Shown: piece after piece, positions 36,001 to 43,700 of the stretch
Position numbering within the stretch: position 1 is the first letter of the stretch
Layout: every line of letters begins with the position of its first letter
Assembly (NCBI GenBank): GCA_028277965.1
Contig: JANQFF010000192.1
Coordinates: forward strand, 1 to 64,000
DNA length: 64,000 nucleotides
Direction: 5' to 3'
From: Pseudomonadales bacterium
GTDB lineage: Bacteria > Pseudomonadota > Gammaproteobacteria > Pseudomonadales > Azotimanducaceae
Notes under the pieces: model-generated
Databases searched by the model: none
What the model was told of the DNA's origin: nothing
The model's input: the letters and a program-made list of their open reading frames with translations, nothing else
Position numbers and translations under genes: made by a program

Positions 36001-39000
36001 TTTGGGCTCGGCGAAATCGGCACCGTTCTTGACCATTGCCTCAAGCACACGGATGGCTTTCTGTAGACGCCTGTCGTCAGTGTCCGGTGTTCTGCTTGTA
36101 ACCAACGCGTCACACATGAGGTAAAGAGCATTCAGAGGAACGGCTTCGATGACGTCCGCTGTATCTCTTGCCAGCTCCACGATGTTGCGAGCACCCGCAA
36201 AATCGTTGAAGAGCACAGCATAGTAGAGTCGCAGCGTGTACACGCACGCTTGTGCGAACCTGTCACTCCCCTGTGTCAGACTGAGCGTGTGATCGTGTAG
36301 TTGAGTGTCCTGTTGTGGTTGGGCGAGCAGGCTCAGGACAATCTGCCTCACAAAGAACTGGATGTTGACGCCAGTGACATGATCCTGCGTTGAAGCCCCC
36401 TCGATCTGATTTGTTATCGACCGGTTGAGAGATCCCAGCTCAAGGCCTCTTAGAAGACCGCTCGTTGCATAAAACACACCGGCAGTGGCGGCAAACTCGT
36501 AGTCATGCAACGCAATGCTTCTGCTCGCGGTTTCCTGGAGATTACGCACAGACTGTTCGAAGTTTCCATGCCACGGGTCAACCACGCCATTGAGTAACGT
36601 CAGCGCCCGGATGGAAAACGGGTCGTCGGGGAACGCCTCCGCGATGCTGCGAGACCAGGCCGCCAACTCCCGGCTGGTGTTGCGTGCACCCATGACCCTG
36701 GCGTCCCTGGAACACGCAGCGTACGCGTAAGCGACGGTACCGGCGTACCCACAACGGCGTGCGGATTCGATAGTTGCGATCAGACGGTCCGTTTCGGGGG
36801 AACCCGTGTGTATGTGAACATGATCTAAATACGCAGCCAGTTTGGCTGTCTCATCGAACCTGGGATCATGAATGGCGGTGATGGAACTGGCAGGAGCGAA
36901 GAGTCTTGCCGACGCGTTCGATTTGAGGGCTGACCGTTTGGCCTGTGCGCTGAGCCATTTGAGCCATTGGGAATCGTCGCCTGATGTGTCCTCGAGAAGT
37001 CTCTGGGCTTCATCGAGTTCTCCGCGGGCGATGGCTGCCCGGATGCGGATCTCGGTCATCATGCTGCTATCTGATGCAGTGGATTCAAGGAAGCGCAGTT
37101 GTTCGAAATCACCGCACAGGAATGCGGCCAGAGCAGCAGCTTCCATGAGTTCCAGGTACAAGGGCGAGTCAGGTTCATTCCACATCATGAGACCTGACCG
37201 GAGAAACTTGTACGCGGGTTGGAAATGACCTGACTGCAGACTCTCCCGCCCGGCCAGCAGATTGTGATGGGCGCACTCCCGACGCAACTCATCCGGAGTT
37301 TCGACAGGATTAGTTGCTGCGTTCAGATGGTGGGCGACCTCAATGACGCTCACGTGTGGACCGAGTGCCCGGTATGTCCGTGCGATGTCCAGATGGAGCT
37401 GTTCCTTTACAGCCTCGGGAATGCGCTCGTAGAGGGTTGCTCGAACGCGCGGGTGCGAGAACTGGTAGTGCCCATCGTTGTTTAACGCAATGATGCCGGT
37501 ACTGATCGCAGGACGGACGAGCTTTGCCAGGTCTGCTACCGGAGAATCCAGGACATCCTTCAGGAAATGCAGATCGAATGTTTCCCCAACACAGGCTCCC
37601 GCACAAAGCGGTGTTCGGGAGTCGCTGGGCAGACCGTCCAGCAGTGCGGAAATGCGTTCTGTGGAGTTGCTGTTGAAGAAGTAACGCCTTATCTCCTCAA
37701 TATCCCAGGTCCAGTGACCCTGAATGCGGTCATAGGAGATGGCGCCGCAACTGTGCAACTCGAAAACGAGTTCCTGAACCAGTGCTGGAACACCGTCTGT
37801 TTTTTCGTGGACTTCAGAAGCCAGCTCGCGAACACGTGCTTCACTGAAACCGAGCATGTCGCCGAGATAGGCTCTGAGGTCAGCCTTGTCGAGGAGACTC
37901 AATTCAAGGTGTGATGTTTTTGTGGCAATTCTCGGCTCGTCGAACGCGGTCGTGTCGAAGTCTTCCCAGGTGGTAATTGTCAGGAGACTGCGGTGTTCGA
38001 TGGAAACACGCAGCAGGCTGGCCAGGCAATCGGGTGCCAGCTGGTGGGCGTGTTCAACTACCAGGAGAAGTGTTGTGGGTGCCAACGCATCCAGTAGATC
38101 TCTGATCCCTCTTAAAGGGATACCTGTGCTGCTTTCGGTCTCGCCAACAAGATACGAAAGCTCCGGGATATGCATCGCGAGAGCAGCAATATGGGGTGAT
38201 TGCCTTCTATGTATCTTTTCGAGCGTGGCCTCACTCTGGTCTTCCGGTAGTGACAAAAGCTGCCTGACCAGAGGCCGTGCGAGCTCCACCCAGAAGTGTT
38301 CCGGGCTTTCGAATTCTGTTGCCACGCAGTCAACGGTTGTGGCCATGACTTTGAGAATCTGCGCCTGACGCTCGATCGCCTCGCACAGGCTCGATTTCCC
38401 GATGCCCGGTCCTCCGCTGATGCAGGCAAACAGCGTTTCCCCCTGTTTGCTGCGCTCGAGCAGTTCTGTGAGCGCCTGCTGGCTGCCGTCGCGGCCATAC
38501 AGTTTGCGGGGTATCACAAGCTGTTCGGGAGTATCTGTTTCGGCGAGACTGAACTGAACGACATTTGTCATCTGCGTTGCTTTTGTGATGTCGTCACGGA
38601 CACTTGCCGCGCTCTGGTAGCGGTTTTCAGGCTGCTTATCGAGCAATTTGCCGACAATCGCGGCAAGCCACTCGGGGGTATCTTCGGCCACACTGTCCAG
38701 TGGTTCGGGTGTGCTCGCGATGTGCGCGTGAATCAGCTCGAGTGGGTCCTGTTGCTCAAATGGCGGGCGACCGGCAAAAAGCTCGTACAGGGTGGCACCG
38801 AGAGAATAGAGGTCTGTCCTGTAGTCGACGATCCGGTTCACCCGGCCGGTTTGTTCCGGCGAAATATAGGGCAGTGTGCCGGTCAGCGAGATGGCCTGTT
38901 CGGAAGCGGCGTTTTCCCTGGGAGTGAGTGTAGCGAGACCAAAATCGATGATCTTTATCTCGGGAGCATCATCGCCCTCCATGACGATGACGTTGGAAGG

Positions 39001-39351
39001 ATTGAGGTCGCGGTGAATGACACCCTCATCGTGAATTGACCCAATCGCATCCGCTATCTGACGCGCGATCTGGAGCTTCTGATCCATCGGAGGATCACGC
39101 TGAAGATACTCACGCAGCGAGATGCCTTTGTTGTCTTCGAAGTAAATACAATGTGCTTGGTCATCGTAGTCGAGCGCGTGGCTGACGTAGGGGCTCGTCA
39201 ATAACTGGTTGAGGTCGAATTCCCGCTGATAGCGGGCGATGGCACCGGGTGTGCGCGCGTCAGGTTTGAGCGATTTGACGACCACATCGCGGTCCTGCCA
39301 CACGTCTCGTGTGACAAGCGTGCTGGCACTTTCGTAGACCGTTTGAGTCAC
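33067..39351 (-). CDS. Giant Ser/Thr kinase-ATPase-GAF-PAS-hybrid histidine kinase
   Basis: This is a 2094-residue signalling protein. An N-terminal Ser/Thr kinase (~1-265) has Lys26, HRDLNPSN with Asp115, DFG and SPEQTGR, but the glycine loop is degenerate. An AAA/NACHT-like ATPase follows (Walker A GGPGIGKSS, ~315), then a long helical repeat region (~600-1250), GAF (~1275-1420) and PAS (~1440-1550). The histidine kinase has SHEIRTPMN at His1568 and ATPase boxes DTGIGIAPEQ and GTGLGLTICK. A receiver with Asp1867 (LMDIHMP) and a C-terminal Hpt domain (AHNLHG, His2024) complete it. The order matches PknK-like multi-domain kinases. GTG 39351 is the only upstream start. No membrane helix was seen, so it is probably cytoplasmic. 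Confidence 0.93.
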   Translation of the reverse strand: MTQTVYESASTLVTRDVWQDRDVVVKSLKPDARTPGAIARYQREFDLNQLLTSPYVSHALDYDDQAHCIYFEDNKGISLREYLQRDPPMDQKLQIARQIADAIGSIHDEGVIHRDLNPSNVIVMEGDDAPEIKIIDFGLATLTPRENAASEQAISLTGTLPYISPEQTGRVNRIVDYRTDLYSLGATLYELFAGRPPFEQQDPLELIHAHIASTPEPLDSVAEDTPEWLAAIVGKLLDKQPENRYQSAASVRDDITKATQMTNVVQFSLAETDTPEQLVIPRKLYGRDGSQQALTELLERSKQGETLFACISGGPGIGKSSLCEAIERQAQILKVMATTVDCVATEFESPEHFWVELARPLVRQLLSLPEDQSEATLEKIHRRQSPHIAALAMHIPELSYLVGETESSTGIPLRGIRDLLDALAPTTLLLVVEHAHQLAPDCLASLLRVSIEHRSLLTITTWEDFDTTAFDEPRIATKTSHLELSLLDKADLRAYLGDMLGFSEARVRELASEVHEKTDGVPALVQELVFELHSCGAISYDRIQGHWTWDIEEIRRYFFNSNSTERISALLDGLPSDSRTPLCAGACVGETFDLHFLKDVLDSPVADLAKLVRPAISTGIIALNNDGHYQFSHPRVRATLYERIPEAVKEQLHLDIARTYRALGPHVSVIEVAHHLNAATNPVETPDELRRECAHHNLLAGRESLQSGHFQPAYKFLRSGLMMWNEPDSPLYLELMEAAALAAFLCGDFEQLRFLESTASDSSMMTEIRIRAAIARGELDEAQRLLEDTSGDDSQWLKWLSAQAKRSALKSNASARLFAPASSITAIHDPRFDETAKLAAYLDHVHIHTGSPETDRLIATIESARRCGYAGTVAYAYAACSRDARVMGARNTSRELAAWSRSIAEAFPDDPFSIRALTLLNGVVDPWHGNFEQSVRNLQETASRSIALHDYEFAATAGVFYATSGLLRGLELGSLNRSITNQIEGASTQDHVTGVNIQFFVRQIVLSLLAQPQQDTQLHDHTLSLTQGSDRFAQACVYTLRLYYAVLFNDFAGARNIVELARDTADVIEAVPLNALYLMCDALVTSRTPDTDDRRLQKAIRVLEAMVKNGADFAEPKLLILQGEQALAQDNLAGALERWELSAERARRLGCANDEALAYELAARAAETNGRLDFARLFSRNAYHAYLRWGALAKATQLEKDLTGLIRDELTPQSGAATLSVTDLADLTVREFQTHHNSIDSSEYSDRVLDTTTVLRAAQTLSGEIVLDRVLTKLLKLALEHAGAQKACMLLRTDNRLYVEAIAGVDSGTTRRVSPPEPLESTQDVPISVIQFVTRTSKTLVLADATEEDVFTQDDYIKRTQPLSVLCLPIVHRNELTGVLYVEHRWLTGVFTAQRVEVLALLASQAAISIENARLYQDLQSARDEYRTLYDSAIEGLFRINGEGQLLSANPTLARLLGFEHTGDLMEEYRDLIHRVFLKTEQAQQFLSELEERNQVTGFEAQGMTRGGRVFWMALTARITRDPDQGEFIDGSLLDISERIEREQADKHRQIAEAATLAKSEFLANMSHEIRTPMNAIVGFSRLTLDTDLDRKQHEYLTSIRNAGENLLTLVSDILDFSKIEAGKLILEERPFRLEDTLRDVERLFRTDMRRKGITFAVNDHTAHSPAFPSSGALIGDSLRLHQVLVNLVGNALKFTNDGEITLDVDVQSPPEQLPLVIRFTVRDTGIGIAPEQAERLFESFEQAESSTTRRFGGTGLGLTICKRLVEVMGGDIEVESTPGEGSEFTFTVRCGIPEPEELAESSQPSRPPPATILRGRRVLVAEDNPINQQLALEFLQRAGAQVEIAETGRQAIAAATEGSYDAILMDIHMPQTDGLEATATIREQGLSTPIVAVSADALAERKDAAITAGCDGYITKPIDFDQLLLTLEELLPTSEVVTEAQPRRRKGDLAEDTYQTAPDELGFDLQQRVAGIDIGLAIKNHNNNVKLMIKLMGDFGTYYGDAGSKIREQITQKNYEDAERLAHNLHGVAGSFGATRLKEASKTLELALAKGDTKNLIGLAQSFEIALAEVLESAEAIASHEIPLRAEDLSVND

Positions 39352-39414
39352 GGTTCCCGCCCGGTTTTCAGGTCGAGCGCTCTTTGCAACTCAGATTGCA
39401 ATACAGAGCGCGAT

Positions 39415-40122
39415 TCAGGCGACCTCGGGTGTGAACAGATATCCCGTACCGTGGATTGTCGCGATAATTTTTGCGTTCGCAGCGCGCTCACCCAGTTTCT
39501 TCCGCAGCTGGCCGACGAGAACGTCGATATAGCGATCATCGGGGAACCACTCGCGGTTACGGATGCGGTTCATCAGCTGATCGCGGTTCATCACCTCTCC
39601 AGCCTGTTCCATGAAGGCCAGGAGGAGTTGATATTCACCAGCAGACAATTGTACAGGTTCCCCTTCGGGAGAAGTAAGTTCCCGCTTATTGAGATCGAGA
39701 GACCATCCGTCAAACGTTCTGAGGTGATTTCGTCGTCGCTGGCTCTGCTGCATTTCCACGCGACGGATGAGATTCCGTGCGCGGCTCAGAAGCTCCCGGG
39801 GATCGAACGGCTTGGTGACGTAATCATCCGCACCGCTTTCAAGTCCCAGAATCCGGTCAATCTGTTCCTGTTTGCTCGTCACCAGGATGATACCGATATC
39901 GGAATTTGCACGGATTTCGCGGGTCAGTGTCAGGCCGTCTTTGCCAGGGAGTTTGATATCCAGCAGAACGAGTATGACATCCGTATCGGTGACGATTTTC
40001 TGAACTTCATCGCCGGACCCGGTGGAGGACACCCGGAAGCCTTCGTCTTCAAAATAGGCGACCAGTTGTTCGCGTGTGATGGGTTCGTCTTCAACGACTA
40101 GAATGTGATCCGGTTCACTCAT
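39415..40122 (-). CDS. OmpR-family DNA-binding response regulator
   Basis: This 235-residue regulator has a receiver domain (EDEP acidic pocket, phospho-acceptor Asp55 in LVLLDIKLPG, Lys in YVTKPF) and a C-terminal winged helix (~130-230) ending HGTGYLF. The sequence is closest in style to TorR/ArcA regulators. It lies 63 bases upstream of the giant hybrid kinase on the same strand, so the kinase's Hpt domain is its likely phosphodonor. Its targets are unknown; the divergent secreted-protein cluster from 40655 is a candidate by position only. Confidence 0.93.
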   Translation of the reverse strand: MSEPDHILVVEDEPITREQLVAYFEDEGFRVSSTGSGDEVQKIVTDTDVILVLLDIKLPGKDGLTLTREIRANSDIGIILVTSKQEQIDRILGLESGADDYVTKPFDPRELLSRARNLIRRVEMQQSQRRRNHLRTFDGWSLDLNKRELTSPEGEPVQLSAGEYQLLLAFMEQAGEVMNRDQLMNRIRNREWFPDDRYIDVLVGQLRKKLGERAANAKIIATIHGTGYLFTPEVA

Positions 40123-40205
40123 AGTTCCCTGTCCCGGTGGAACGAATTTGATAGAAAAACGCAGCGATTAGTAACGCATTTCAGTCAGTAAAACTCAAGG
40201 TGCCT

Positions 40206-40220
40206 GGTGCCTGACTGTGT
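40206..40220. repeat. Left imperfect direct repeat flanking yheU-like gene
   Basis: GGTGCCTGACTGTGT here matches GGTACCAGATTGTGT at 40534-40548 in 12 of 15 positions. The neighbouring CAAGGTGCCTGGTGCC is a degenerate palindromic run, like small dispersed elements in gammaproteobacteria. It may mark an old insertion; support is modest. Confidence 0.4.
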
Positions 40221-40256
40221 CATGGTTCACAGCGGATGTGTGCAAGGTGGTCCCGA

Positions 40257-40469
40257 ATGATCGTGATTCCGTATGAAGAGTTATCGGCGCAAGCCCTGGA
40301 GGGGGTTATCGACGCTTACGTTCTTCGTGAAGGGACAGACTACGGGCATCAGGATTTTACGCTGGACGAGAAGCGGGCGGCTGTTCTCGAGGCACTGAAA
40401 ACCGGCCGTGCACGCATCGTTTTTCACCCCGAAAACGAGCATATAGAGATCGAACGGCTGGAGTCGTAA
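40257..40469 (+). CDS. YheU family (UPF0270) protein
   Basis: This 70-residue protein begins MIVIPYEELSAQALEGVIDAY and contains FVLREGTDYG-like spacing followed by ALKTGRARIVFHP, the standard YheU/UPF0270 pattern. The start is ATG 40257; seven extra upstream codons are spurious. Function unknown. The gene stands alone between a divergent response regulator and the DUF11 cluster and is flanked by imperfect direct repeats (40206-40220 and 40534-40548). Confidence 0.9.
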   Translation: MIVIPYEELSAQALEGVIDAYVLREGTDYGHQDFTLDEKRAAVLEALKTGRARIVFHPENEHIEIERLES

Positions 40470-40533
40470 GTCCTCTTCCAACGTGAGGCCAGCGTGGGGC
40501 CAGACCCGAGGGCTGATCCGTCCTTGTGAACCA

Positions 40534-40548
40534 GGTACCAGATTGTGT
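40534..40548. repeat. Right imperfect direct repeat flanking yheU-like gene
   Basis: GGTACCAGATTGTGT pairs with the left copy at 40206-40220. It lies in the 185-base gap 40470-40654, which also holds a degenerate GGGGCCAGACCC (a relative of the core of the 1987 palindrome) and the hairpin at 40576. Confidence 0.4.
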
Positions 40549-40575
40549 GACGTGAATTCGATGTAATGCACGTGG

Positions 40576-40593
40576 AGCCACGACATCGTGGCT
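40576..40593. repeat. Perfect hairpin upstream of DUF11 cluster
   Basis: AGCCACGA (40576-40583) and TCGTGGCT (40586-40593) are exact reverse complements with a 2-base loop. No T-run follows, so it is more like a dispersed palindrome than an intrinsic terminator. It sits ~60 bases before the first DUF11-type gene and could affect its leader. Confidence 0.5.
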
Positions 40594-40654
40594 ACGGGCA
40601 ATTTGCGATGGGTCGACGAATGGTCAGCCTGTCGTTGTTAAGGAACGAACACAA

Positions 40655-41746
40655 ATGCGATCCAGGGATGGTGCCGCAACTTCACCTGCATGCGTGCATT
40701 CGCAGATGCGACTGTGGTGCATGGTCTTTTTTCTGCTGTCACTGACACCGGTATCCAGCGTTTTTGCCATCGGTACAGACGCCGGCGTGAATATCGAAAA
40801 CACCGCGACGGTCAACTTCGAGATCGCCGGATCTCCACAGACACCTGTTGTCAGCAACACAACCCAGACACGCGTTGATGAACTTATCGATGCTGTTGTT
40901 GTAAACGACAATGGCGGGCCGGTGGCGACCGGGACGCCGGATTCGGGCGTCCTGTTGCAGTTTACGGTCACCAATAACGGCAATGGGACTGAAACGTTCC
41001 GTGTTGTCGCCGAAGACGACGTTGCCGAAGGTGGGTTCAATCCCGCGCTCAATCAGGTCTACCTGGAATCGAATGGCGTGCCGGGTCTGCAGATAGGCGG
41101 TGATACTGCGTACCTGCCCGGCACCGGGGATCCTGCCCTGGCGGCGGACGAAAGCGTCGTCGTTTACATCGAATCGAACATTCCCGGCGGTTTGTCCCAG
41201 GGCGACAACGGCGACATACGCCTTCGCGCTGTTGCAGTCACGATTTACGAGGAAGAAAGCACTGATGATCCGGACAGCGCTGGCTGGCCTGATCCGGGGG
41301 TGGCGTACGCAGGGCGGGGAGATGGGGGCGGCGATGCCGTTGTCGGTTCTTCTCACGATACGTCAAATCTTCTCGTTCGGACGACAGGCCGCTACCAGAT
41401 ATCCAGCGCCGTGGTTGCGATAACCAAAAACGCAACCGGTGTGATTGACCCGTTCGGCGGGTCAACGGTGGTTCCGGGTTCCGTCATCACATACCGGTTG
41501 GAAATCACCGTGACCGGTTCCGGAACCGCGGAAAACGTCGTAGTCAGCGACGTTTTGCCCGCAGAACTCGACTATGAGGCAAACAGCTTACTTATCGACG
41601 GTGTGTCTGAAGACGACGACTTTGCACCGTCAGGTACAGATAACTCCGGTTTCAACTCCGGCAGCAGCACGCTGGTGGTGGACCGTGGCTCGGTCACGGG
41701 CGGCAGCCCAACGATCGTGATCGAATTTGAGGCTGCCGTCAGGTAG
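40655..41746 (+). CDS. Secreted DUF11-like protein (cluster gene 1)
   Basis: This 363-residue exported protein has a long n-region and signal peptide ending SSVFA. ATG 40655 is supported by AAGGA at 40640. The mature start [21 protein letters not shown] is a module repeated at the N-termini of two other proteins in the cluster. The C-terminal ~110 residues ([17 protein letters not shown].., [28 protein letters not shown]) form a DUF11-like Ig-type domain of the kind found in surface and adhesin proteins. It is very acidic and nearly free of Cys in the mature part. First of four secreted proteins on one strand; probably an envelope or surface component. Confidence 0.78.
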   Translation: MRSRDGAATSPACVHSQMRLWCMVFFLLSLTPVSSVFAIGTDAGVNIENTATVNFEIAGSPQTPVVSNTTQTRVDELIDAVVVNDNGGPVATGTPDSGVLLQFTVTNNGNGTETFRVVAEDDVAEGGFNPALNQVYLESNGVPGLQIGGDTAYLPGTGDPALAADESVVVYIESNIPGGLSQGDNGDIRLRAVAVTIYEEESTDDPDSAGWPDPGVAYAGRGDGGGDAVVGSSHDTSNLLVRTTGRYQISSAVVAITKNATGVIDPFGGSTVVPGSVITYRLEITVTGSGTAENVVVSDVLPAELDYEANSLLIDGVSEDDDFAPSGTDNSGFNSGSSTLVVDRGSVTGGSPTIVIEFEAAVR

Positions 41747-41777
41747 CTCAATTGGGCAATGACTATTAGGAGGTCAA

Positions 41778-42314
41778 ATGACGCATTTTTCAAAGGACAG
41801 CAAACTGCGTTGTAACGCTGAAGAGAGAAAGCCAGGTACTCACGTGCTTGGTCTCCTTCTTGGATGCGTATTTCTGATCGGGGCGGCTCATGCCGAGGCG
41901 CAGATACGATTGGAGAACTCAATAAAGAAGGTGGAAACCTTCGTCAATGCGCAAGGTGACGTGGAACGTCGACTGGTTGACGCGGACAGCGTCGTCCCGG
42001 GTGACGAGATCAAGTACACCGTGCGTTTCACCAACGAGGGTGCCGACAGCGTGGATGCCGGGACAATCGTTATCACCGACGCTATTCCTGCACATACCAG
42101 TTATGTGGACGGAACTGCGTTTGGTGCAGGCACATCCGTGCAATTCTCTGTTGATGGCAACAAGTTTGCAGACGCTTCTGCTTTGGTTGTGGACAAAGAG
42201 GGTGCCGAAGTTACGGCCTCCGCTGAAGATTACGCAGCCATTCGCTGGACGTTCGCTCCCGAACTCGAGCCGGGACAGATGGGTTATGTCTCATTCAACG
42301 TTCGTTTGAAGTGA
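41778..42314 (+). CDS. Secreted single DUF11-like domain protein (cluster gene 2)
   Basis: This 178-residue exported protein has a signal peptide ending GAAHAEA. ATG 41778 follows a strong AGGAGG at 41768-41773. The mature part is essentially one DUF11-like domain: a stretch with [17 protein letters not shown], then [17 protein letters not shown], and a final [14 protein letters not shown]. It lacks the N-terminal NTATV module of its neighbours. It probably interacts with or resembles the repeats of the large protein downstream. Function unknown. Confidence 0.78.
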   Translation: MTHFSKDSKLRCNAEERKPGTHVLGLLLGCVFLIGAAHAEAQIRLENSIKKVETFVNAQGDVERRLVDADSVVPGDEIKYTVRFTNEGADSVDAGTIVITDAIPAHTSYVDGTAFGAGTSVQFSVDGNKFADASALVVDKEGAEVTASAEDYAAIRWTFAPELEPGQMGYVSFNVRLK

Positions 42315-42362
42315 CCTGGCCAACACGGATGTCTTTTCAATTACGGGTTAAAAGGAACTTAG

Positions 42363-43673
42363 ATGTACCAACTAAACAGACTCGGCCGGATATTCCTCGC
42401 CGCACTGTCGCTCGCTTATGCGTTTGACGCCGTAGCGGACGGAACCGATTCCGGCACCACCGTCACCAATTCGGTGACAATGAACTACACGGTTAACTCC
42501 GTCAGTCAATCCGCAAACACTTCGGTCGACTTTACTGTTGACTCCAAGTTGAGGCTTGACGTCACTACACCACAGACAGAATGGGTTACTGCCGTTCCAG
42601 GCCAGACACAAGGCGGCGGTACGGCGACATCGATACAGTTTGTGGTTACAAACAACTCAAACGCGTCCACTGATGTTGTCATTGCGGTGATCGATCAGGC
42701 GTTGCAGCAGGTCGATGGGTTTTCGACGATCGGCAGCACCGCGATATCGCCGACAACAATCACTGTCTGGGAAGACACCGACGGAGATGGTGTTCTCGAC
42801 GGAGGTGAGACCACGCTCGGGACGACAGCCGGAAGTTACGCGCTCACGGGAACGCTGGCTGAAGACGAAGAACGCACGATATCGCTGTCGATTGACGTCG
42901 ACGGAGGTTCCGGCGCGGACGAGTACCATGCATATACCCTGGTGGCAGCGGTGGCGAGCGGAGCCACACCTCTGGGTAACGATGACAGCGGAAATGTGGC
43001 TCCGAGTGGCACGGCAGCGGCTGTGGCCAATGGGAAAGACACGGTTGAAATCGTATTTGCCGACACCTTCACAGGAAGCACACTCGGTGACGACGAAGGG
43101 TACGATTTTCTCGCGGGCTCTCCTGGCCCCACGGGCGCTGACGACGATGACAATGATGGTCAGGCTGCTAACGCATCTGGTTTTCGTACGCGGATTGCGC
43201 TGGGCATAGCCAAGCATGGTGAAGTCCTGTGGGACCCGATTTCCAGCAACCGATACGACGGTGCTGGGGCAGCTACAGCAAACGTACCGAAAGCGATTCC
43301 CGGGGCTATCCTGCTGTACGTAATCGGCATCGCTGCTGATTCCGGTCTGGATGCGACGTCCGTGCTCATTGATGACGACATTCCCGAGACACTTGTTGAT
43401 CCAGGTAATACAACGGGAGAAGCGCCCGCAAGCATCAATATGCCAGCGAGCGTGGATATCGACATCAACGGCTCAACAGAAACGTTCACACTTGACGCCG
43501 CAGTCACTGCAGATGGTCAGTACCATGTCCAGGACTGTGCCGGGAGTGCGATCGCTTCAACCAACTTCGCGGCGAGCCCCGAGGTGGACGATGCGGATCT
43601 GGGTGCCTGCGATGATGGCGACACGGGTTACGTGGCTTATGTCGTTACCGTCGATGACACAGTAACACCCTAA
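42363..43673 (+). CDS. Secreted acidic DUF11-type protein (cluster gene 3)
   Basis: This 436-residue exported protein has a signal peptide ending DAVA and AAGGA before ATG 42363. The mature N-terminus DGTDSGTTVTNSVTMNYTVN is clearly related to gene 1. It is strongly acidic, with Asp-rich loops (EDTDGDGVLDGGE, GADDDDNDGQA) that look like calcium-binding turns, and two late Cys (QDCAG, GACDDG). It is predicted to be beta-rich and surface exposed. It is followed after 27 bases by the giant gene 4. Confidence 0.77.
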   Translation: MYQLNRLGRIFLAALSLAYAFDAVADGTDSGTTVTNSVTMNYTVNSVSQSANTSVDFTVDSKLRLDVTTPQTEWVTAVPGQTQGGGTATSIQFVVTNNSNASTDVVIAVIDQALQQVDGFSTIGSTAISPTTITVWEDTDGDGVLDGGETTLGTTAGSYALTGTLAEDEERTISLSIDVDGGSGADEYHAYTLVAAVASGATPLGNDDSGNVAPSGTAAAVANGKDTVEIVFADTFTGSTLGDDEGYDFLAGSPGPTGADDDDNDGQAANASGFRTRIALGIAKHGEVLWDPISSNRYDGAGAATANVPKAIPGAILLYVIGIAADSGLDATSVLIDDDIPETLVDPGNTTGEAPASINMPASVDIDINGSTETFTLDAAVTADGQYHVQDCAGSAIASTNFAASPEVDDADLGACDDGDTGYVAYVVTVDDTVTP

Positions 43674-43700
43674 CCCTCTAACCAGAGCCCCTTTACCCGT

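Noticed and set aside
39343..40101. 252-codon plus-strand frame opposite the response regulator
   Set aside because: The receiver and winged-helix motifs on the minus strand are unambiguous, so this is a shadow.
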